The notes: a model not told the origin generated them from the letters alone. A stretch of 64,000 bases of DNA from an uncultured Bacteroidales bacterium (GCA_902798685.1 CADBXO010000014.1:1-64000), one strand, 5' to 3'; counted from the first letter of the stretch, positions 9,418-17,531 are shown. Program-made: numbers and translations.

Positions 9418-10172
9418 TCAGAGCACTATACCTTATCTACCAGATTTTCATTGCGCTGCCCCTTATGATTGTGATAACCATCATCGTAGCGCTCACCACA
9501 ATGATAGGTTCAATCTTCAACGACCGTTTCTGGGGCTACTGGCCCGGAATGATCTGGGGACGCCTGTTCTACCGCGTTTTCTTTATTCCCATCCACGTGC
9601 ACGGCCTTGAGAACATCAAGAAAGGCCAGTCATACGTGATTGCCGCCAACCACCAGAGTTACTGGGACGCATTCCTGATGTACGGATTCCTGGGCGTCAA
9701 GTTCAAATGGATGATGAAAAAGGAACTGGGCAAGATCCCGTTCGTAGGTTGGGCATGCTATATGGCCGGTCACATATTCATAGACCGCAGTTCAAGGGTA
9801 AGTTCAATGGAGAGCATCCGTAAGGCGGAGTCCAGACTCAAGGACGGAATGTCAGTAATCATATTCCCCGAAGGAACCCGCACCCCCGACGGCAAGATGG
9901 GCCGATTCAAACGCGGTGCATTCCTTATCTCACAGGAACTCCAGCTCCCTATCCTGCCCGTTACCATTGACGGCAACTACGACGTAATGTCACGACACGC
10001 ATGGAACGTGACCTGGCATCCGGTTCACATGACGGTACACGAGCCCATCATGCCCCGTACCGATGTAGGAACTACAGAACAGGAGCAGACTCAGGCCATG
10101 AATGAGACTGCGCAGAAGGTAAGTGAAATAATCCAGGAGACCCTTGACAAGGGTTATTCGTTACGGGCGTAA
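9414..10172 (+). CDS. plsC: 1-acyl-sn-glycerol-3-phosphate acyltransferase
   Basis: 252 residues. PlsC acylates lysophosphatidic acid to phosphatidic acid at the inner membrane. An N-terminal hydrophobic region (about residues 5-30) anchors the protein. The catalytic HX4D is in NHQSYWDAF and the phosphate-binding motif is FPEGTRTPDGKMGRF, followed by GAFLISQELQLPILPV. The ATG overlaps the pyrC stop (ATGA). Its 3' end overlaps the convergent DUF4369 gene by 19 bp. The family assignment is secure; whether it is the housekeeping PlsC or a specialised lipid acyltransferase is not shown. Confidence 0.92.
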   Translation: MIRALYLIYQIFIALPLMIVITIIVALTTMIGSIFNDRFWGYWPGMIWGRLFYRVFFIPIHVHGLENIKKGQSYVIAANHQSYWDAFLMYGFLGVKFKWMMKKELGKIPFVGWACYMAGHIFIDRSSRVSSMESIRKAESRLKDGMSVIIFPEGTRTPDGKMGRFKRGAFLISQELQLPILPVTIDGNYDVMSRHAWNVTWHPVHMTVHEPIMPRTDVGTTEQEQTQAMNETAQKVSEIIQETLDKGYSLRA

Positions 10173-10846
10173 CCCATACGGCCAATGTAGCCGTGCACGT
10201 AAGACTGGCTCAGGAACTTCTCCGGAGCAGCATCCAGAATACGTCTTATTAATGAGGGAACTTCATTTGCCGGGCCAGCGGTCAGCATCATGAACACTCC
10301 CACGGCGGCCGGTTCGCCATAGTTATCTGCCATAAAGGAACAGATCATATCCTCACACTCATCTACAACCAGACGGAGCGAATCCTGTATGATTTCCATT
10401 CGGCGTGAATCATAACCCTGGCGGGACATCTGGAAACGCTTCTGTGACAGATCCTCGTAAAGGTTGTCAAATACTATCTTCTGCTTGAGGAAACTGTAGA
10501 ACAGATTATTCTGACGAGTACCTGATACGGTCATCTCAGTGGGAAGCAGTGAAACCTTGGCGTTTCCCTTCTCGATGTAGATGGGAATTATGGGACGGTT
10601 GTCCTTGCAGATGAATACAAGTCGGGTTGTATCGGCCGTACCTTTCATCTGGAATCGGCCGTGGTTGACCGTGCAGGAATCATACTTGGTGGTACGGTAA
10701 GGAAGGAATTCAACGAGTGAGAGCTCACGGCCTTCATATCCCGGCATCTCTACGACACCGTCAATCCTGTAATGGCTTGTACATGACGCAATAGCAAGCA
10801 TTAAGCCTGCAAAAAACACGATCATTTTCAAGCGTTGTCTGAGCAT
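10154..10846 (-). CDS. DUF4369-domain lipoprotein
   Basis: 230 residues. The start at 10846 is chosen because the promoter TAATTTTG (10868-10875) would exclude the upstream ATG at 10870. The N-terminus is a lipoprotein signal with lipobox IASC (Cys22). Residues 25-130 form the DUF4369 domain (YRIDGVVEMPGYEGRELSLV), which in Bacteroidota usually precedes a thioredoxin-like domain in TlpA-type proteins. Here no CxxC or thioredoxin fold follows; the rest is helical and charged. It is likely anchored in the envelope with an unknown binding role. It is convergent with plsC and overlaps its last 19 bp. Confidence 0.8.
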   Translation of the reverse strand: MLRQRLKMIVFFAGLMLAIASCTSHYRIDGVVEMPGYEGRELSLVEFLPYRTTKYDSCTVNHGRFQMKGTADTTRLVFICKDNRPIIPIYIEKGNAKVSLLPTEMTVSGTRQNNLFYSFLKQKIVFDNLYEDLSQKRFQMSRQGYDSRRMEIIQDSLRLVVDECEDMICSFMADNYGEPAAVGVFMMLTAGPANEVPSLIRRILDAAPEKFLSQSYVHGYIGRMGYARNE

Positions 10847-10867
10847 CTCTAATCCTTTTACGGATTG

Positions 10868-10875
10868 CAAAATTA
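10868..10875 (-). promoter_or_regulatory. -7 promoter element of DUF4369 lipoprotein gene
   Basis: TAATTTTG on the minus strand, 21 bp before the ATG at 10846; an AAAGGA-like purine run lies between. Confidence 0.6.
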
Positions 10876-11018
10876 CAACACAGGAAAAAACGAAAACCCG
10901 ATTTATTATTCTTTAATGAAATGGAGCCCGTATCCGGCTAAAAGTTGTTAAATGTTTTAGAATCTATTTAGATTCTATTTCAGAATGACAAGAAACTTAA
11001 CGGGAATGAAACAATTTA

Positions 11019-11441
11019 TCAATCCTGATTTTTGGAGATATGGTCCAGTCTGAAAGCCGTATAAAGCTCGAATATAGCGCCTATTGAAAGTGTCACTATC
11101 CAGTTGTTCTTGCGGGTAAGTTCCAGAAGGAACGAACGCAGCTTTCCGCCCGCGCCCATATCGGCCAGAAGACGGTTATGAAGAGGGGCCGAAAACATCA
11201 GCACTGCCGTGAGCAGAAGGAACACGGCACCCAGAACCTGCTGAAAACGAAGGCGTTTCACTATGGGATCATCACCCATATAACGGTCAGCAAACTGGCC
11301 TGCGGCGAACATGAGCGAACCCACCAGATAGAAATACGGCGCATACTCCCACCCTGTGATGTATACGGCTGCACCTGCAATAAGCATAACTCCGCCTACT
11401 GTGGTGAATGATTCTATAAGTCGGCTTTCCCTGTTCTCCAT
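11019..11441 (-). CDS. Four-helix membrane protein of unknown function
   Basis: 140 residues with four hydrophobic helices (about 14-32, 38-55, 72-92, 112-130) and short charged connectors. The start at 11441 (MENRESRLIE) lies 4 bp after the divIC stop, so it is the second gene of a divIC operon; an open frame further upstream only reads through divIC. I do not recognise a named family. The position beside divIC suggests an envelope or division-linked role, but that is only context. Confidence 0.75.
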   Translation of the reverse strand: MENRESRLIESFTTVGGVMLIAGAAVYITGWEYAPYFYLVGSLMFAAGQFADRYMGDDPIVKRLRFQQVLGAVFLLLTAVLMFSAPLHNRLLADMGAGGKLRSFLLELTRKNNWIVTLSIGAIFELYTAFRLDHISKNQD

Positions 11442-11445
11442 AAGG

Positions 11446-11745
11446 TTATTCTTCAATGAACAGATCCTCATCCTCACGGTGCATGTTGTACCTTTCACGG
11501 GCTATACGGTCTATCACCAGACTGTCATTGTTGAGGTCATTCAGCATCAGCTCGTTCTGGCGTTTCTGTTCGGCACTTTCACGCAGCTGTTCCTGCAGGG
11601 AGCGGATCTCACGCTTCTGGACCATACGTTTTACAAGACTGTTGTCACTTGCCACAAGTATGACAAGCAGGAACAGCGCAAGCACAATCCAGTATTTGTA
11701 CTTGCCCAGAAACACTTTGAGTTGAGGCAGGAATCCGTTGTCCAT
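11446..11745 (-). CDS. FtsB/DivIC-type septum formation initiator
   Basis: A 99-residue bitopic protein: a short cytoplasmic N-terminus, one transmembrane helix (about residues 19-34, YWIVLALFLLVILVAS), then a coiled coil (KREIRSLQEQLRESAEQKRQ) and a short C-terminal region (DSLVIDRIARERYNM) typical of DivIC/FtsB proteins. The family links FtsL and FtsQ/DivIB in the divisome. It has its own promoter, divergent from dnaX, and is followed after 4 bp by a membrane protein gene. Confidence 0.9.
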   Translation of the reverse strand: MDNGFLPQLKVFLGKYKYWIVLALFLLVILVASDNSLVKRMVQKREIRSLQEQLRESAEQKRQNELMLNDLNNDSLVIDRIARERYNMHREDEDLFIEE

Positions 11746-11763
11746 ATTACGCTTTCAGTGTTA

Positions 11764-11826
11764 CAAAAGTAGTTCAAAAATTCGGAGTTTCCATTGACGT
11801 TTGGCCCGAAAAAAAGAGTATCTTTG
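11764..11826. promoter_or_regulatory. Divergent promoters for divIC (-) and dnaX (+)
   Basis: Minus strand: TACTTTTG at 11764-11771, 18 bp before the divIC ATG. Plus strand: TATCTTTG at 11819-11826, 9 bp before the dnaX ATG. The second element shows that the upstream in-frame codon at 11794 cannot be the dnaX start. Confidence 0.7.
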
Positions 11827-11835
11827 AAATCAGTT

Positions 11836-13581
11836 ATGGAAGATTATATAGTATCAGCTAGAAAGTACCGTCCGGTGACATTTGACAGCGTTGTAGGCCA
11901 GAAAGCGCTTACCACCACGCTCAAGAATGCCATCAGTTCAGGCAAACTGGCCAACACCTACCTGTTCTGCGGACCCAGGGGCGTAGGTAAGACCACCTGT
12001 GCCCGTATTTTCGCCAAGACAATCAACTGCGAGCACCGCGGTCCTGACGGCGAGGCTTGCGGCGAGTGCGAGTCATGCAAGAGTTTCAATGAGGAACTCC
12101 GTTCATACAACGTGTTCGAGCTTGATGCCGCCAGCAACAACTCGGTAGACGATATCCGTAACCTGACCGAACAGGTGCGAATCCCGCCCATGAACGGAAA
12201 GTACAAGGTCTATATAATCGATGAGGTCCACATGCTCTCACAGGCCGCCTTCAACGCCTTCCTCAAGACACTGGAGGAGCCGCCCAAGTACGCCATCTTC
12301 ATCCTGGCTACTACTGAGAAGCACAAGATCATCCCCACCATACTCTCACGCTGCCAGATCTACGATTTCAGCCGCATAACCAACCAGGACATCATAAGTC
12401 ACCTGCAGTCCGTAGCCCAGAAAGAGGGCGTTACGGCCGATAAGGAGGCCCTGGCAATCATTGCCGAGAAGTCCGACGGCGGTATGCGTGACGCTCTCTC
12501 AATATTCGACCAGGTGGTAAGCTTTACCGGCGGTCAGGTAACATATCAGAAGACCATCGAGAATCTGAATGTAATTGACTATGACTACTACTTCAGACTT
12601 ACCGATATGTTCCTTGAGAAGCGTATCCCCGACACAATGGTGCTCCTGAACGACATCCTGGCCAAGGGATTTGACGGAAGCCACCTGATAAGCGGACTCA
12701 TGCTTCACCTGCGCAACCTGCTGGTAAGCCGTGACGCCTGCACCCTGCCCCTTCTGGAGATGAGTGACGAGATGCGTGAGCGCTACAAGGCCCAGGCTGC
12801 CAAGTGCTCCCAGAAGTTCCTCTATCGTGCCCTGAAGATCTGCAATGACTGTGACCTGAACTACCGCATCAGCAAGAACAAGCGTCTGCTGGTAGAGCTC
12901 ACTCTCATACAGGCTGCCCAGGCCGATGAAGACGACGACAGTAGTGGGCGCAAGCCCAAGAGACTACACCCCATTTTCAAAAACATAGCTGCCCGGCAGG
13001 CAGCTCCGGCAGCGGCAGAGCCTAAGGCCACCGCCAAGCCGGTTATAGCGACGCCAGTACCTGAGGTAACACCCCAACCGGCGCGCAAGAAAGTCATGCC
13101 CACTCTCAAGGGCGGCAACATCTTCACATCAATATACGGAAACAAGCCCGCAGGACGTCCAGACCAGCCCCACGGCCGTCAGACAGTACAGGTAATAGAC
13201 CAGGAACAGCATCCCGCCAAGCCCTTATCGGCCGATGCACTCCAGAACTGCTGGAATGATTTTGCAGCCAGCCTGCCCCGCCAGGACACACCGCTCAAAA
13301 ACCGTATGATCAACTGCCGTCCGTCAGTCCAAAGCGACACCGTATTCACGGTAACCGCCGGCAACCCCATGATGGCCGAGGAGATACGTCAGGCCGAGGA
13401 GCGCATTATCAGCTTTATCAGGGACAGGTTCAGCAATCCCGCCGTCAAGATGGAGATTGTAGTGGACCAGTCACGCGGCGTGGAGCATCTGCTCACCCGC
13501 GAGGAACGTTACGCAAAAATGAAAGTCTCCAATCCCGCACTAGCAGAACTGGAGACTGTATTCGGACTCGAACTTCGCTGA
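11836..13581 (+). CDS. dnaX: DNA polymerase III subunit gamma/tau
   Basis: 581 residues, the clamp-loader ATPase. The start is the ATG at 11836 (MEDYIVSARKYRP). Visible are Walker A FCGPRGVGKTTCARIFAK, the zinc-binding cysteines (C, then CGECESC), Walker B with IIDEVHMLS, the sensor 1 region ILATTEKHKI, and the SRC motif of clamp loaders (ILSRCQIYDF). Residues about 380-470 are a Pro/Ala/Lys-rich linker (tau-like), and the last 120 residues are a small C-terminal domain. No obvious frameshift heptamer was seen. It ends exactly where the convergent aldolase gene ends. Confidence 0.96.
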   Translation: MEDYIVSARKYRPVTFDSVVGQKALTTTLKNAISSGKLANTYLFCGPRGVGKTTCARIFAKTINCEHRGPDGEACGECESCKSFNEELRSYNVFELDAASNNSVDDIRNLTEQVRIPPMNGKYKVYIIDEVHMLSQAAFNAFLKTLEEPPKYAIFILATTEKHKIIPTILSRCQIYDFSRITNQDIISHLQSVAQKEGVTADKEALAIIAEKSDGGMRDALSIFDQVVSFTGGQVTYQKTIENLNVIDYDYYFRLTDMFLEKRIPDTMVLLNDILAKGFDGSHLISGLMLHLRNLLVSRDACTLPLLEMSDEMRERYKAQAAKCSQKFLYRALKICNDCDLNYRISKNKRLLVELTLIQAAQADEDDDSSGRKPKRLHPIFKNIAARQAAPAAAEPKATAKPVIATPVPEVTPQPARKKVMPTLKGGNIFTSIYGNKPAGRPDQPHGRQTVQVIDQEQHPAKPLSADALQNCWNDFAASLPRQDTPLKNRMINCRPSVQSDTVFTVTAGNPMMAEEIRQAEERIISFIRDRFSNPAVKMEIVVDQSRGVEHLLTREERYAKMKVSNPALAELETVFGLELR

Positions 13582-14250
13582 TCAGCGAATCTTCTTCACA
13601 AATTCAATGCACTCACGGATTTTGGTTTCAATGAAATTGAAGTCTCCGTTTGCAATTACATCCTTTGGAGTAAGCTGAGAGCCCAAACCGACGCAGGCAA
13701 CGCCAGCCTTGAACCAAGCCTCAAGACTTGCAGGCTCAGGTGAAACACCGCCTGAAGGCATGATCTCAGTCCAGGGGCAGGGACCCTTGATGGCCTTCAC
13801 GAATGAAGGACCGCCAACCTCGGTACCCGGGAATATCTTGACAATCTCACAGCCAAGCTCCTCGGCGGTATTGATCTCAGTCAGAGTACCGCAACCGGGA
13901 ATCCATGCAATCTTGCGGCGGTTGCAGATCTTGGCCATATCGGGATTCAGACTGGGTGAAACTATGAATCCTGCGCCAAGCTGGATATAGAGTGCAGCAG
14001 TGGCGGGATCACTTACAGAGCCCACACCCATAATCATCTCAGGGCACTCTGTAGCGCACCATTTGTTCACCTCGGCAAACACCTCATGCGCATAGTCACC
14101 GCGGTTGGTGAACTCAAATACGCGGGCACCGCCCTTATAGCATGCCTTGACTACATTCTTTACAAGTTCTGCATCCTTGTTGTAGAACAGCGGAACAATA
14201 CCTGTGCTGACAAAAGTGTTAAGCACCTGCAATCTCTTGAATCTGCTCAT
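13582..14250 (-). CDS. kdgA: 2-keto-3-deoxy-6-phosphogluconate aldolase
   Basis: 222 residues, class I aldolase that splits KDPG into pyruvate and glyceraldehyde 3-phosphate (it may also accept 4-hydroxy-2-oxoglutarate). Motifs: GGARVFEFTNRG with the catalytic Glu region, GVGSVSDPATA, the Schiff-base Lys in EIVKIFPGTEVGGPSF, and the phosphate-binding IMPSGGVSPE. It lies 11 bp after the KDG kinase stop in the same operon, so the two together convert 2-keto-3-deoxygluconate, the end product of uronate breakdown, into central metabolites. The stop touches the convergent dnaX stop without overlap. Confidence 0.95.
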   Translation of the reverse strand: MSRFKRLQVLNTFVSTGIVPLFYNKDAELVKNVVKACYKGGARVFEFTNRGDYAHEVFAEVNKWCATECPEMIMGVGSVSDPATAALYIQLGAGFIVSPSLNPDMAKICNRRKIAWIPGCGTLTEINTAEELGCEIVKIFPGTEVGGPSFVKAIKGPCPWTEIMPSGGVSPEPASLEAWFKAGVACVGLGSQLTPKDVIANGDFNFIETKIRECIEFVKKIR

Positions 14251-14261
14251 AGCTCTATTAT

Positions 14262-15293
14262 TTAGCGGGCAACGCGGCCTGATGCATCGCCGCCCATAAG
14301 TTTCTCTACTTCACTTACTGTCACACGGTTGTAGTCACCGTAGATGGTGTGCTTGAGGCATGATGCAGCAACTGCAAAGTCAAGTGCCTTCTGGTCATTC
14401 TCATAAACGCGAAGTCCGTAGATCAGACCGCCCATGAATGAGTCACCACCGCCTACGCGGTCAACTATATGTGTGATATCGTACTCTCTTGATTTGTAAA
14501 GGGTCTTGCCGTCATAAAGCACACCCTTCCACATGTTATGGTTGGCGTTGATTGATCCGCGCAGTGTGGTGATAACCTTCTTGCAGCGCGGGAATCGGGC
14601 CATAATCTGCTTTGAAACAGAGAGGTATGCATCGGCATCAACCTTACCGGCCGATACGTCCACGCCCTCGGGCTTGATACCCAGAGCCATCTGTGCATCC
14701 TCCTCGTTACCCAGGACAATGTCGGTGCAGGCTACCAGGTCAGGCATTACCTCGCTGGCCTTCTTGCCCCACTTCCAGAGGTTCTTGCGGTAGTTCAGGT
14801 CGCATGATACGGTTATGCCCTTCTCATTGCACTTCTTTACGGCCTCAAGGCAAACCTTTGCTGCACCCTCAGAGATGGCGGGAGTGATACCGGTCCAGTG
14901 GAACCAGCCTGCGCCCTCAAGCACCTTGTCCCAGTCAATCATACCGGGCTCGATCTTTGCGATTGATGAGCCTGCACGGTCGTAGATAACCTTACTGCCA
15001 CGGCTCACGGCACCTGTCTCAAGGAAATAGATGCCCAGACGGTCGCCGCCCAGAACAACGTCGCTTACATCAACTCCGAATCCACGAAGTTCACGCAGGC
15101 AGGCAGCTGCTATATCATTATCGGGAACTCTTGTAACAAATGATACGGGGAGACCGTAGTTTGCAAGTGATACGGCCACATTGGCCTCACCTCCACCGTA
15201 AGTAGCACTCAGCATATTGCCCTGTCCGAAGCGCTCGTAGCCCGGAGTGGCAAGACGAAGCATAACCTCGCCGAAAGTAACTGTCTTATTCAT
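14262..15293 (-). CDS. kdgK: 2-keto-3-deoxygluconate kinase
   Basis: A 343-residue PfkB-family sugar kinase. The N-terminus MNKTVTFGEVMLRLATPG and the glycine motif GGGEANVAVSLANYGLPV are typical of KDG kinases. The anion hole and catalytic base are in DRVGGGDSFMGGLIYGL. It phosphorylates KDG for the aldolase encoded next. A variant promoter (TAACTTCG) and a 16-bp palindrome precede the start, so uronate-responsive control is plausible but no regulator gene is nearby. Confidence 0.94.
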   Translation of the reverse strand: MNKTVTFGEVMLRLATPGYERFGQGNMLSATYGGGEANVAVSLANYGLPVSFVTRVPDNDIAAACLRELRGFGVDVSDVVLGGDRLGIYFLETGAVSRGSKVIYDRAGSSIAKIEPGMIDWDKVLEGAGWFHWTGITPAISEGAAKVCLEAVKKCNEKGITVSCDLNYRKNLWKWGKKASEVMPDLVACTDIVLGNEEDAQMALGIKPEGVDVSAGKVDADAYLSVSKQIMARFPRCKKVITTLRGSINANHNMWKGVLYDGKTLYKSREYDITHIVDRVGGGDSFMGGLIYGLRVYENDQKALDFAVAASCLKHTIYGDYNRVTVSEVEKLMGGDASGRVAR

Positions 15294-15296
15294 CTC

Positions 15297-15327
15297 AAAA
15301 CTTCAAAGTTTTCAGACTGCGAAGTTA
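15297..15327 (-). promoter_or_regulatory. Variant promoter and palindrome ahead of kdgK
   Basis: TAACTTCG (15320-15327, minus strand) is one base off TAnnTTTG. Between it and the ATG lies a 16-bp palindrome, AAAACTTCAAAGTTTT on the plus strand (15297-15312; arms of 7 with a 2-base centre), placed like an operator just before the start codon. Could also be chance. Confidence 0.4.
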
Positions 15328-15333
15328 CGTAAT

Positions 15334-16137
15334 TTAATTCACATAGAAGAGTACGCCCGCACGGAAACCTATGCCGGTCCTGTCATAGACGAGCGTTGTG
15401 GAGAATGCATATTGCTCAGTGATACCGCATTTAAAGTTCAGGGCACCGCGCAGATATCCCTCCCAGCCGCTCACTGCGGTATCCACATGGTCGAACCAGA
15501 CGCCGGTATAACCTATCTGCGGAGTAACGCGGAAACGCTTGAGCCTGCCAAAGATGATACTGTATCCCGCTGCCCCCTCAAAGGTAACGGTATTGTTTAT
15601 GCCGATATGCACAATAGTGGTCTGCTCCAGATTGAAATTATTGAAATATGCGCCCCAGGAGTTGCCTACGCCCCACCCTTCGGCGTTCACCCGGCTGTAC
15701 TCATAGACCAGAGTCGTATAGAGTTCGCGGCGGTCAAAGAAGTAATGCTGTCGCGGGGTCAGGCCTGCAGTTACGTGTGACCTGAGCGTTGCCGCAACAT
15801 CAAATGACATGTAATGGTTAAGGTAACCGTCCATCTCAAAACGGGCGGAGTAATTACCGTCGGGAACATTCTCTATAAGAAGCGGAGTCACGCCCTGGAG
15901 CATGTCATCTATGAAAACCTTGGCTCCAGTGGGATTGGTCTCGAACAGCACTGACCCCACTCCTAATGAGCCCGGCCTTACTCCGAATTCCAACGGTGCA
16001 CCTTCAGGCACAGCGTACTCCACATGCTGGTAGTTGTCATCGATAATGACAGGCTGCTCCCACTGCGCACGCATCGGACCACAAATACACAGGGCAATTG
16101 CGGTACAGGCAAATCGGAAAAATGAACGGGCGTTCAT
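15334..16137 (-). CDS. PEGA-domain outer-membrane beta-barrel-like protein
   Basis: 267 residues with a signal peptide (cleavage likely in GPMRAQ before WEQP). Residues about 62-115 form a PEGA repeat (LFETNPTGAKVFIDDML then PLLIENVPDGNYSARFEMDGY), a surface-type beta-sandwich. Residues 130-267 are amphipathic beta strands rich in Tyr/Phe/Gly and ending in GVLFYVN, a terminal aromatic/Asn pattern fitting an outer-membrane barrel. The nearest minus-strand signals upstream are a terminator-like hairpin (16178-16216), a promoter at 16304-16311 and a cobalamin riboswitch (16421-16612). No other gene lies between the riboswitch and this gene. Function unknown; a B12-responsive envelope role is an inference from that context only. 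Confidence 0.8.
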   Translation of the reverse strand: MNARSFFRFACTAIALCICGPMRAQWEQPVIIDDNYQHVEYAVPEGAPLEFGVRPGSLGVGSVLFETNPTGAKVFIDDMLQGVTPLLIENVPDGNYSARFEMDGYLNHYMSFDVAATLRSHVTAGLTPRQHYFFDRRELYTTLVYEYSRVNAEGWGVGNSWGAYFNNFNLEQTTIVHIGINNTVTFEGAAGYSIIFGRLKRFRVTPQIGYTGVWFDHVDTAVSGWEGYLRGALNFKCGITEQYAFSTTLVYDRTGIGFRAGVLFYVN

Positions 16138-16177
16138 ACTCTATTTTGATGTCTATTACCCTAAATGGTTTAATCAC

Positions 16178-16311
16178 AAAAAAGATGGGGAAACCCTCAC
16201 GGCCTCCCCAACTTTTCGCGAGTTCCACATCACCGGAACTCACTGCGCTTCAGTCCAATTAAGGGCTGACATCAAACAAGTATTTTTTTGTCAAACGTTA
16301 CAACAAAGTTA
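16178..16311 (-). ncRNA. Candidate small RNA or leader attenuator
   Basis: On the minus strand a TAACTTTG element (16304-16311) precedes a stretch with two hairpins. GAGTTCC/GGAACTC (16220-16241) has 7 perfect pairs, extendable to 9. The second, TGGGGA/TCCCCA (16186-16210), is flanked by AAAAG/CTTTT and followed by six T, a good intrinsic terminator. Transcription from the element would give an RNA of about 120 nt ending before the PEGA gene at 16137. It is either a free small RNA or a leader whose terminator gates the PEGA gene. No family recognised. Confidence 0.4.
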
Positions 16312-16420
16312 CCGTACGCAGTATTCTGCATACGAACACACAGAGTCAAACTCCAATTCTGTTTTCTGTTTCAGTCATTTTGTCGTACCCGCCCTATCCT
16401 CGGGGCTTAAGTATAACTTG

Positions 16421-16612
16421 GAATTCTGGGCAGGTCTTCTGACTAATCTCCTGTCTCAGGAACCTTCCCGACCCATCGGTCAGTGGCGTTTTTTGCAGTC
16501 ATGGGAGCGACTGCTCATCCTGAAACGGTATCCGGAGAAATACAGCAGCGGGACTGTCCGGGAATCTCACCCGTGTTCCCTATTAAATCTGACTCAACAG
16601 ATACCCAGATTC
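16421..16612 (-). promoter_or_regulatory. Cobalamin (AdoCbl-type) riboswitch
   Basis: On the minus strand the hallmark blocks occur in order: AATAGGGAACACGGGTGAGA (5' part), TTCCCGGACAGTCCCGC, GCTGTA, GCCACTG, GGGTCGGGAAGG, and the B12 box AGTCAGAAGACCTGCC (16429-16444). Length and order fit the cobalamin riboswitch aptamer, which usually represses B12 uptake or synthesis genes in cis. A full two-box promoter starts it (TATCTTTG 16619-16626, TTTG 16646-16649). Downstream on the same strand there is only a 10-codon ORF (MTETE...) and then the small-RNA/attenuator region and the PEGA gene; no cobalamin gene is within reach. Confidence 0.92.
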
Positions 16613-16618
16613 TGATTG

Positions 16619-16678
16619 CAAAGATAGCGTTTGATTATAAAAATGCAAAAAATAGCCGACTTTAATTTCTTAACTTTG
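16619..16678. promoter_or_regulatory. Divergent promoters: riboswitch (-) and HAD gene (+)
   Basis: Minus strand: TATCTTTG (16619-16626) with TTTG at 16646-16649, spacer 19 bp, giving a start near 16612 right at the aptamer. Plus strand: TAACTTTG (16671-16678), 6 bp before the ATG at 16685, giving an almost leaderless mRNA. The two overlap in the same 60 bp. Confidence 0.75.
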
Positions 16679-16684
16679 CGGCCG

Positions 16685-17473
16685 ATGAACAAGTACGCCC
16701 TATTCTTTGACATAGACGGAACTCTGGTGAGCTTCAAGACCCACAGAATACCCGAATCAACCGTACGTGCACTGACCCTTGCCAAGCAGAACGGATCACA
16801 GGTCTACATAGCTACAGGCCGCCCTCCGCTCATAATCAGCAACCTCGGTCAGATAGGAAATCTCATTGACGGTTACATCACCACCAACGGTGCACTCTGT
16901 TACATAGGAAATGAGATTGTATTATATCAGCCCATTCCCAAGCAGGACGTTATGACATGCGTACAGGACTCCATAAACAGGAGTTACGGACTTATCGTGG
17001 TAGGCAGGGATAAAGTGGCGGTACTGGACCCCACAGGTGATGTGGACAGGATATTCCGCCTCTACCTGGATGTCAAGGAGTTCAACGAACCTGCCCCCTT
17101 GGAAGAGGTGCTCAAGCAGGATATCCTACAACTGACGGCATTCGTAGGGGCCGATTATGAAAAGGAACTGCTTTCCCGAATGCCCGACTGTATATCGGGC
17201 CGATGGCACCCCGAATTCACCGACATCACCGCCAACGGAGCCGACAAAGGCAAAGGCATCATAGCAATAGCCGCCCACAACGGCCTGGACCTGAAACAAA
17301 CCATAGCATTCGGAGACGGAGGAAACGACCTCTCAATGATAATCCAAGCCGGAACCGGAATAGCCATGGCCAACGCCACCGACACCCTAAAACTCCACGC
17401 CGACTACATCACCGACTCAGTAGACGAAGACGGCATCCTGAACGCCCTCCGTCACTTCAACGTTATTCCTTAA
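16685..17473 (+). CDS. Cof-type HAD-IIB sugar-phosphate phosphatase
   Basis: 262 residues. HAD motif I is FFDIDGTLVS (nucleophile and acid Asp), motif II is the Thr in YIATGRPP, and motif III/IV is AFGDGGNDLSMI, preceded by the Lys in ADKGKGII. The IIB cap lies between. These enzymes dephosphorylate sugar phosphates or flavin/PLP phosphates, with broad specificity. The ATG at 16685 follows the promoter directly. The last 270 bp of the coding strand are unusually poor in T and G and use CAA/AAA/CTA codons more than neighbouring genes. Confidence 0.9.
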   Translation: MNKYALFFDIDGTLVSFKTHRIPESTVRALTLAKQNGSQVYIATGRPPLIISNLGQIGNLIDGYITTNGALCYIGNEIVLYQPIPKQDVMTCVQDSINRSYGLIVVGRDKVAVLDPTGDVDRIFRLYLDVKEFNEPAPLEEVLKQDILQLTAFVGADYEKELLSRMPDCISGRWHPEFTDITANGADKGKGIIAIAAHNGLDLKQTIAFGDGGNDLSMIIQAGTGIAMANATDTLKLHADYITDSVDEDGILNALRHFNVIP

Positions 17474-17495
17474 TAAAAGGTACATCCCATACACA

Positions 17496-17531
17496 CGCAA
17501 AAAAGAGCCGCCATTGGGCGACTCTTTTTGC
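17496..17531. terminator. Bidirectional terminator between HAD gene and tRNA-Asp
   Basis: GCAAAAAAGAGCCGCC pairs with GGCGACTCTTTTTGC around a short loop. T-runs on both strands let it end the HAD gene (+) and tRNA-Asp (-). Confidence 0.8.

Noticed and set aside
16034..16615. 193-codon plus-strand ORF across the PEGA gene start and the riboswitch
   Set aside because: It covers the antisense of the cobalamin aptamer and has no protein features.
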